Below, one piece after another: positions 1-9,300 of a stretch of DNA of 12,294 bases. Within the stretch, counting starts at the first letter, position 1. The number at the start of each line of letters is the position of its first letter. A program made the position numbers and the translations under genes. The notes beneath the pieces were generated by a model, which had not been told where the DNA came from, ran no database searches, and saw nothing but the letters and a program-made list of their open reading frames with translations. The stretch spans positions 171,186-183,479 of the forward strand of contig MU646364.1 in assembly GCA_026770585.1 (NCBI GenBank). The letters run 5' to 3'. This DNA is from Baffinella frigidus (Eukaryota > Cryptophyceae > Cryptomonadales > Baffinellaceae).

Positions 1-176
1 CAACCAACCAACCAACCAACCAACCAACCAACCAACCAACCAACCAACCAACCAACCAACCAACCAACCAACCAACCAACCAACCAAGCAACCAAGCAAC
101 CACGCTAGCAACCAACTAAGCAGACAAACACGGAAGCAACCAACCAAGGAACCAACAAACCAACAACCAAACAGAC
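1..176. repeat. (CAAC)n tetranucleotide array, decaying inward
   Basis: A perfect CAAC/GTTG array fills 1 to about 87, and interrupted copies (CAAG, CTAG variants) continue to about 176. On the coding strand it lies in the intron that starts right after the exon 20 donor at 176-175, so the array begins close to the 5' splice site. Its left edge is outside the window. Confidence 0.95.
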
Positions 177-317
177 CTTGCGCAGGTAGGTGAGCACGCC
201 CTTCTCCCCAAGCCTGAGCCAGAGCATCGGGATGTTCTCGATCTTGTCGAAATCTGCGGAGATCGAGAGGTTCTCGATCGCGCCCAGCGCCGCGGGGAGA
301 CGCTTCAGTGGGCACCC
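177..317 (-). CDS. LRR gene exon 20 (47 codons)
   Basis: Acceptor CAAACAG|GGG at 317 and donor CAAG|GTCTGT at 177; phase 0 at both ends. It starts [16 protein letters not shown], which completes the LRR begun at the end of exon 19 (LRHLNLK). It then has [14 protein letters not shown] and the block-ending segment [12 protein letters not shown], which resembles the G..(A/S)V..YL segments of exons 5, 13 and 18. More exons must follow to the left of the window. The acceptor is preceded on the coding strand by CCCTAAA-like repeats. Confidence 0.88.
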
Positions 318-3300
318 CTGTTTGGGGTGCAGGGTTTCGGGTTTGGGGTTTAGAGTGCAGGGTTCTTCAGTGGGCACTCCTGTATTCGCACGTCAGCCTC
401 AATTCAGTCATCACTGAATGAGGAGTGACCACGGGGAGACGCATCAGTGGGTACCCCTGCGTCAGGTGTAGTGCGAAGTGAGTCAGGAGTGGGCCAGAAG
501 TGAGCCTCCGCCAAAGCATCAGAATGTTCTCGATTTTGTCGAAATCTGCCGAGATCGAGAGGTTCTCGATTGCGCCCAGCGCCGCGGGGAGTCGCTTCAG
601 TGGGCACCCCTGTGTGGGGTGTAAGGTTTAGGGTTTAGGTTTCGTCAGTGGGCACTCCTGTGTGTCACAAGTCAGTCAGGTTTGAGTCAGGAGTGACCGC
701 CGCTAGATAATTCAGTGGTCAACCCTGTCCCAGGAGTCAGTCAGGAATGGGTCAGAAGTGAGTCACACGTGATTTATGAGTGACCGCAGACAGCCGCGTC
801 CGCGAACAAGCCTGAAATCAACACCAATAAACCTGGAGACCGACGGAATCAGGGCCCTGCACAGGAGGGGGGCGTGAGAGGGGGGCTGGACCTTGAGGTT
901 GAGGTGGCGGAGCTTCACGAGCCGCGAAATATCATCAGAGATATTCGCGATTTTGTTCGCCGACAGATCGAGGGACGTGAGGTGGGTCAGAAAGCCCTTG
1001 ACGTGAAGCTGGTCGGGGAGACGAACGAGGTTGTACTTGCGGAGCGTGAGCGATGATTGCGCACCCAGTGCCCCCTGCAATCCACCAACCGCCCACCACA
1101 CACGTCAGGGCACAGGTCCCGGCAGGAGAGAGAGCGCGCGCGAGAGAGAGAGAGAGACAGAGAGAGAGAAAGAGAACGATGTACATATATATATATATAT
1201 AGAGAGAGAGAGATGGATAGACAGATATATAGATAGAAAGAGACAGAGCAATGCGGACGCCCGTCGAGGACCCAAGGGTTGCTTGCCCGGGGGGTGCGTG
1301 GTTGCCCGCGGTGTGGTTGCCCGAGGGGCGGGTGGTCAAATGCTCGAAACGCTTACTTGTCACGTCATAAGTTGCCAAATCGGGGGGCGCACCTGGATAC
1401 CAGCGACTTGGCCAGACCCGAGGAGATCTTCCAGTTAATTAGGGCCCTAACTCAATTCAATTCTGGCCATAATTCAGTTTGATTGTCCGGTTTTTTTGAC
1501 ATTGAACATGTTCCCTGATGAGGTTGTCTGCCCGGGGGGAGAGTAATTTCCCTCCGGAACCCGAGGGCTGTTGGGACGCACCTGAATTCCAGCAACTTGA
1601 CCAGACGCCGCGAGGAGATCCTTGTAGAACTGCCGGATCACCTTGCCCCCCTGCAGGATCACGTCCGCTGGCGGCTTGCCCCATTGCGGCCACACCTACC
1701 AAGAGAGACCTCGATCATTACCAACTCAAGAAGGGCGAGATCTTCACCAACTCAAGAAAGGCGAAATCTTTATACTACCCAGTAGGTCGCCATGTCTGCC
1801 AAACAGGTCCCACCCAACAGCCATCCCCGCCGCATGTCTTAGCGCGAGTGTGAGCGATGTGGTCCGCGAGTGGCTTGCCCCACTGCGGCCACACCTGCCA
1901 AGCGAGTGAAAGGGTTGAAGCAAGTCAAAAAGAGAGGCCAAAATAGTCATAGGACGTCAAAGAGAGAGAAGTCGGTGATGATCGTGTGACGTCGAAACAT
2001 ACGCTTAAAGCGTGCCAAACAAGGTGCCACATCGGCCACACCTGCCGCAGCGTGGCCGTGTTGCTGTTAGTGAACGTCTCTGCGTCTCAACACGCGGTGT
2101 GAGAGAGCTGATTTGGCGTTCAAGCCCACACAATCAATTGGCACGTAGGGTGGAGGGGCCAGCGCAATGGATCGGCACGTGCAGTGGACAGTCACCACGC
2201 AGTGGATTGGCACGGTGTATGGGTCAGAAAGAGACAGAGCGAGCCAAGGAGAGAGAAAGGGAAAGAGAAAGCGAGAGGGAGAAAGACCAGCGCGAGGGTC
2301 TGGAGGTCGGTGAGGGTCTTGAACTCCATGTCGAGTTGCGTGAGGTTTGTCAGGTTCTTCGCCTCCGGTGGCAGGTAGTTGATCTGCCGAGCGTAAGCAA
2401 GAGGCTGACAGTCAAAGAGCGAGATAGATAGAGATAGAGGGGGGGAAACAGAGAGACAGAGAGACAGAGACATAGACAGAGATAGAGTGAACGACAGAGA
2501 ATAGAGTACTTGATCTGCCGGGCCACGGTCCGTTTAAAAGAGACCAACTCTGTTCAAAAAAAAATCTGTATAATACGTGTACACCTCCTATACCAGAACA
2601 AGCAAGGCTGCGATTGTACAGCACGAATCGTGGAGAGGAGGGGAGAAGGGGGAGTGAGGGGGGGGCGGAATGGAGGGAGAGGAGGCGGGAGGGATAAAGG
2701 GAGGAGAGGCAGGGAGGAGAGGCAAGAAGGTAGATCTGATGCTACCAGGAACCGGGTATTGAAACCCCCATAGCGCGAGGACGGTACGCTGAATCATCTC
2801 GGTTATCTAGTGAATCCGGGCCAGTTGGACGTAAAGAAAGGACAAAAACTCCATGAGGGAGGGGGCGTTCAGGTGGAGTTGAGGCAGGGTTTGGGCAGGG
2901 CTCAGGTAGGGTTGGATGTGGGGGTTTGGGGTTTAGGGTTGAGGGTTGAGGGTTGAGGGTGTCGGGTTTCGGTTTCAGGGTTTGGGGTCTAGGGTCTAGG
3001 GTGTAGGGTTTAGGGTTTAGGATTTCGGGACCTGGTTGTTGGAGAGGTCGAGGGAGGTGAGGTTGACGCACTTTCCGAGAGAGGCTGGGAGCGTCTCAAG
3101 GAGGTTGTTCGCCAGAATCAGCGATCGCAGAGCCGTCATGCCTGAGAAAGTGATTGTGTGAGAGTGAGTGAGTTTGAGAGAAATAGTGAGTATGTGAGAG
3201 AGAAAAGGATAGCGCGTGTGCGCGAGAGGGTGAGTGTGTGTGAGAGAGAGATGCCGCCCGCCGGTGCACACTTATTTGAGCCGTCTGCAACGGAAAGAAG

Positions 3301-6300
3301 AAGAAGCGCAACGCTGCCAGCTGCCACCTCCAGACACTTCCCACGTATGGTGATCCACCACCCGACACACGGGGTGGGGCATCACGCACGGGGGAGACGG
3401 GCGAGGCTTGATAAGAGGAGGGGTACGAGGGTTGAAAGGGGGAGGGTTGCGAGGGTTCAGAAGGAGGTTCAAGGCTTGGGAGGGGGAGTGGTATCAGGCT
3501 TTCCGAGGGGAAGGGGTGCAAGGGTAGAGAGGGGGGGGTGCAAGGGTTGAGAGGGAGGGGGGGGGGGGTAGAGGGGGGGGAGGGAGACCGCCGGTTCCGG
3601 TGGGCATAGAGCGAAGCTCGTTATCGGTGAGGACCAGTGTTTCGAGGAACGGGAACGCCGTCAGACTCGCTTCCGGAAACTGCCACCCCCCACCCATTGG
3701 ATATCAGGCTTTCCAAATTGATTCGTTCGCATATTTGGTAAGGTAGCAGGAGTGAATCAGGAGTGAGTCCGGGGTGAGCAAGGAGTGAGTCAGAACAGAT
3801 TCATGAATGAGCACTGGCAGCCGCGTGAGGTGCGTGAGGTTCTTCGCCCCAGAGAGGTTGCGATCGGCGTAACGTCTGGCAGAGTCAGAAGAGAGAGCGA
3901 GATAGATAGAGATAGAGAGAGGGAGAGAGGGAGAGAGGGAGAGAGGGAGAGAGGGAGAGAGGGAGAGAGAGAGCGTCAAGGTCAGGCGGTTGTGCGGCAT
4001 GAGCGTCCGGACCGTTACGGGTGCGTGGGCCACGTCCGGCGGTACAACCCAATTGGCATCCGCCGGTGCCTTCGATGCTGTGTCCATCTAAACGATTTTG
4101 GTACGCATTGCAGTTCATTTTGAGGCAAGCGGCTTGAAATGCCCCCACGGAAATCGCAGAAGAAAAGACACCGGTGGCTGCTGAGTGGCAGGGCAGTGGG
4201 AACCACTCGAGGGAATCCGAAGAAGCCTCAACCAGGATCAGTGAGCAACAGAGACCAGACCGTCCGAGGAAAGACCGTCTTCCAGCGACCACACCATATT
4301 GTTCAATGGGGTTCGGTTCGGCTCTTTCCAACCTTCCTATTTGATGCAGATGACTTTTGAAAACAGCTGCATTGAGGGGGAATTAACTTTTGATCCCTTC
4401 CAGGACTCTGGCGTGGGACAATGGGCACCTGCTTGAGCACATTGAAGCGGAGATCGAGGTACGTGAGGTTGGAGAGTTCGAGAACGTCTGTTGGGACAAA
4501 CTCCAGCTCACTCGTGGCAATCGTCAGCGAGAGCAGAACCTGCGCCAGACCGACAATCATCGTTATCTTGCCGGTAATCGTCAGCAACAGGCTCATGACC
4601 TGCTTCCGATCGTCCAAGAACCTGGTCCAGATCGATCAACCACCGCAGAGCATACCGGCCACTCAATCCACACAGTGGACTCCGAACCTTTCATCAGAAG
4701 TCAACTTACACAGATAATTGATTTTAAGGCTTTTCTACTGCAAATGTGGTCACGTTACCCTGACGAAACCTTCGCGGGGAGTGAATGAGAGCCAAAATTG
4801 CACCAGTTTGCTGCAGACGATACAGTCAAAACAGGGCTCCGAACAGTAGACCAAACCTGGCACACATGCTTTCCTGGAAAGCACCGTTACTTGAGTTAAC
4901 GAAGGTTCCACTTTTTCTTTGAAACGTTCCACACTCGACTTTTGTCGCGGTGGGAAGCAAGAGAAATGCACGAAAACGTGGCCTGGCCGGCTGGCGACAA
5001 TCGCTGCCTAGTGGGGATGGGTACCGAGTGAAGTTCGTAGGGCGCGAGGCCGACGCGGCGCCCGCCATCGCACGCGAAATTTGTCAACTCCACCTGATGT
5101 GTCCACCAAGAAGGGGAGGCATCAGCACATCAGAAACGGCGGCCAGCCCCCCTCCCTCTACCCTCGGATCCCCCCTTTCAACCCTCGCACCCCCCCCCGG
5201 CAACCCTGACGCCTCCTTCTCGAAGGCCCCGTCAGCACAAGGTCAGGCAGCTTCACATGCTGATTTAACCCTGAACCCTGAACCCTGAACGCTGAACGCT
5301 GAACGCTGAACGCTGAACCGTTAACCATCAACCATCAACCCTGAAGACCCCGCTCAGAGGGCATGACGCACACCTGCCCAGCGGTGCAAGGTTCCCCGTA
5401 CCTCACCACGGGTCACTCAGGCTGCAACACGCTTTTCGAGGTCAAGCATCGATCGTGTATCCATGGCTCGATGGCACACAACGTGCTGATGGTGTGGGTA
5501 GTGTGACGCTACACGCCGCATGCGTGAATCTACCTTGGAGTCCTTAAAATCTTGTATCCGTACGTGCCCTTAGAGCCTAAATACCCAAAGGTGGTCGGTT
5601 GGGGTTGAGGGCAACCTCGGTGGTGCTGCGAGCCTTGCGAATCAGCCCCAGGAAGTTGAAAATAGCCCTGCAACGGTTTGGGGTTTTAGGTTTAGGTTTT
5701 GGGGTTTAGGATTTAGGGTTCTGGATTTAGGGTTTAGGATTGAGAGTTTAGGGTGTAGGGTTTAGGGGCGAGAACCGGAGGCCGTCCGCCACGACGAGGG
5801 TGCTTGGACCCTGTTTGGCAGGTTGTGAGCCACATGAGTCAGCACTCATGCCAAGGGTCGCGCCTGCTGGCATCCCTAATATACGTATATATACGATAGA
5901 CGGCTGGCGAGATGGCGGGGTTCGTGAGTTAGGCAGGCAGGTAAGCCGTGCCTGGATGTCGCACCCAGAGGCGTCTGTCAGTCTGGCTGTCATGTGGGCA
6001 GTGCTTGAATGTCGGAGGTTTAGAGGGGCGGGGAGTATGTGGGGAGTGAGTACCTTGATATCGTATATAACGTATATCGTATAAAAAAAATCGTATATGA
6101 CTCGTATATGACCTGGAATCGTATATGACCTGGATATCGACGTCATCAAGCTTGATCTGCTCGATGCGCGGAAGATCGATGATGTCTGACGGGAGGAGCG
6201 GGAGGAGAGAGCCGGAGAGGTCGATGCGCTGGAGCGTCGTCACCGCTGAGATCGACCCCGACATCTGCCCACCACCCATTTCGTCACGCCAGCTTCAAGT

Positions 6301-9300
6301 ACACATCTTCACAACTGCTGAACTGTTCCATGCTCGCTCGGTAGCGGCACCAAGTCAACAGGGTCAACACTAGATACCGAATGTCAAGCAATCGCAAGAG
6401 CAGGTTCCACATGGCTCATTCCTCGAAAACTTAGAGGAATGAGCAGTGTGGAACCTGACGCGACTCATACAAAAGTGCCTGGCAGCATTGTTTTTGCCCG
6501 GTTTACCGTGTTTTGCTAAAAGGAGCAGAGAGGGCCCACTCAACGATCACAGGTGGCCAATACACATAGTGGTGCCTGTTGGGGTCTGCAGCAGGTAAAA
6601 AGGTGGTTCTAGTTAGAGTGGTGCTACTCAGAGTCTTGACACAGCGTGGTGCTAGTTGGGGCTTGGAGGAGGGAAAAAAGTGGTGCTAGTTGGAGGGATG
6701 ATGCTAACAGTCTGACACAGAGTGGCGTGAGTAGAGTGTGGAGGCGGGCAGCGTGGTGCTAGTTATAGTGGTGTCACACAGAGAGGTGGTAGAAAGAGAG
6801 CGGAAGCGGGGAAGGACCGAGGAGATGGGATTGCCAGCGAGAAGAAGCTCTTTGAGACGGGTCAACTTGAGGATTGAAGGCCAGGGCAGCGTCCACATCT
6901 TGTTTCCCTGAAACAGCACCCACATCATTTTACGGAACAATACGTCCGTATGACTCGTTTATTAAACATCGAATGACTCGTTTGACAAACATCGATATTC
7001 ACTGCATGATTCGTTCGTTTAGCAACCTAACTATCGATGTGTACTGCAAGATTTTTGCAGTAAAGGCACGCGGCGGCGCGCGATCTAAGGCGAGTCATCT
7101 TGAGGATCGAAGGCCAGGGCAGCGTTCACATCGTGTTGCCCTGCAAGGTGTGAGTGTCGCCTCAGGATGCACCCGTACTAAATTGTGTGTTCGCTTACGA
7201 CGCGCCTGTACTAACCCAGGACGCGCCAGTACTCACGCGACCCGCGTTTTGCTGGCGATTCGAAGAGTGCCGTGGGGGGTGAGCCCGTCTCAATTCATAG
7301 TCAGTCATCGTGTCAAATTTTAAGTCGTGATTGCCTGAGGGACACGGTTCGACAGGGGGTGAGAATGATTGGATGGGGGACGGTACAGGTCAGCAGGTAA
7401 GCACCTGGAACGTGCCGTCTGGCAGGCAGCCACACCGACAGTCGTGCAAGGGGGCGGGGGGCAGGCGAGAGGGGACACAGCCCCGTGTCTGTGTAACTTT
7501 ACAAACAGGCCTGCATCCCAGAGGGGGTGGGGTTTCACCGAGAGATCGAGGACGGTGAGATTGGCGAGCTGGGCAATGAGGTTGCCCACACTCTCCAGGA
7601 GGTTCTTTGAGGCATTCAGCACTTCGAGGTTCGTCAGCCGGAAAACCTGCTCCCACGTCCGAGGGGCGAGCCTCAGGATGACGTCACGCTGCAGGAACCG
7701 AAGAGGGGCAACGACGCGATTCTGCATATGATTGTCACCGTGCGCCACGCAAGGCTCACGGGTGGAGTGGGCTCCGCGTGACAGACTGTATGGCACCATG
7801 CACCAGGCATGGATGGAGAGCCCCACGGGGGGAGAGCCAGCACGGTCCGTCACCGTGTGGCATGGCCCACAACTCGGGGGGCAGCGGGGGGGTTCACGCT
7901 CGGAACCAGCACCTCTTGGCAATCGTGCCGTGTTCGGCCTTGTCGGAGGGAGAGATGAATTGGGAGGCGTGGATTGTTTCGGCGGAGGGAGAGGTGAATC
8001 GGGAGGTGGGTTCGGAGAGGGAGCGATACCTCATCCGGGATCATGGTGTACTCGTTGTTTGCAACCGACAGCTCCTGGTTGAGGTGGTGTGTGTCAGTAA
8101 CCACTTAGCAGAAACCGGTCACTTCGAGAACCTGTCCAAAGTTGATCCGCATACGGGAAACACGTCAAATTCAGGAAATATGGCCTGGAAATCCGGGGAA
8201 AGTCACCGGTCGCTGCGAAGTGGTTGAGTGCAACCCCACTCGATAGTATACGCCAGGGTTGGGCCTCGTTGCAGCGAGGATGAGTCCAGACGTGTTTCGA
8301 TCCCGGCGCGCTCTTGCTCCCAAGCATAACGCCCTACCACCACCTACCCACGAACGGTGGGGGCAGCCACAACCAGACGCAGGTGTATGTAGCTGAGAGA
8401 GAGACAGACAGATAGAAAGAGAAAAAAAGAAAGAGAGAGAGAGAGAGAGAGGGAGAGGGAGAGAGAGAGAGAGAGAGAAATGGACATATATATATATATT
8501 ATATATAAATATATATATAGAGAGAGAGAGAGGGAGAGAGAGAGAGGGAGAGAGAGAGAGTGTGTGTGTGAGTGAGAGAGAGAGCGAGGAGAGAAGACCT
8601 TGATGTGGGTCATGGAGCGGAGCGTTCGCGGCAGCTGTTTCAGCAACGGGTTCCCGTCCAACTGCACACGCCCGCCCAAAACATCCAGTCCCGTCAGTCC
8701 AACCACACTCAACACCCACACCCAAACTCCCGTCAATCCACCCCCAGATTCAGTCCCACCCAACACAGTCCCGTGAGTCCACGGTTGTACGCCGCCAGGC
8801 AGCCTCCCGGTGTGTGCCCCAAACCTGACACCCCTAGGTGTCTTTAAAGCCCAGATACCACTCGACGCGTCAGCCCCCCACACTCAGTCCCGTGAGTCCA
8901 ACCACTCGGTCTCGGCAGTCCAACACATACACTCATTCCCGTCAGTTGAGCCCCACCCACACAGTCAGTCACATGAGTCCTGCGGCAGCAACAAGACGCG
9001 TCGGGTGCGACTCAAGGTCGGGGCTCAGGCCGCCATCCCTTGCATGCTGCTCAAATCGATGGTTTTCGATTCCCCGATGCCTCCGGCCTTTTGAGCCATA
9101 AACGCCGGATCCGGCGTCAAATCCACAAGATACGTGACCAGGACATCATCGATGTGAGCGGCATGTGATGGTTGGCGGCCTGAGCCCCGAAGCAGAGTCG
9201 CACCCGGAGCGTCTTGTTTGCTGCCACGGTGGTTGGACCAACGGGACAGAGGGTGTGGGGGGAGCGGCATGTGATGGTTGGTGGCAGACCTTGAGGGTCT

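Noticed and set aside
874-1056. Plus-strand frame opposite exon 19
   Set aside because: It mirrors a well-supported LRR exon on the other strand and has no recognisable protein features. The same applies to the plus-strand frames near 4390, 6125 and 9892.
2919-3027. Possible telomere or chromosome end
   Set aside because: The repeats are short, degenerate and flanked on both sides by exons of one gene, so they are interstitial.
2742-3071. Open frame with LNPKPxTLNP-type repeats
   Set aside because: It is a translation of degenerate CCCTAAA repeats in an intron. The real coding part ends at the exon 16 donor.
4950-5288. Plus-strand frame of 112 codons inside the longest intron
   Set aside because: No recognisable domain or splice-linked partner, and its end runs into the telomere-like repeat. 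It could not be supported as a gene.
8171-8883. Minus-strand frames rich in Ser-Leu repeats and Tyr-Ile
   Set aside because: They are translations of the (AG)n-(TA)n-(AG)n microsatellite; only 8599-8661 is coding.
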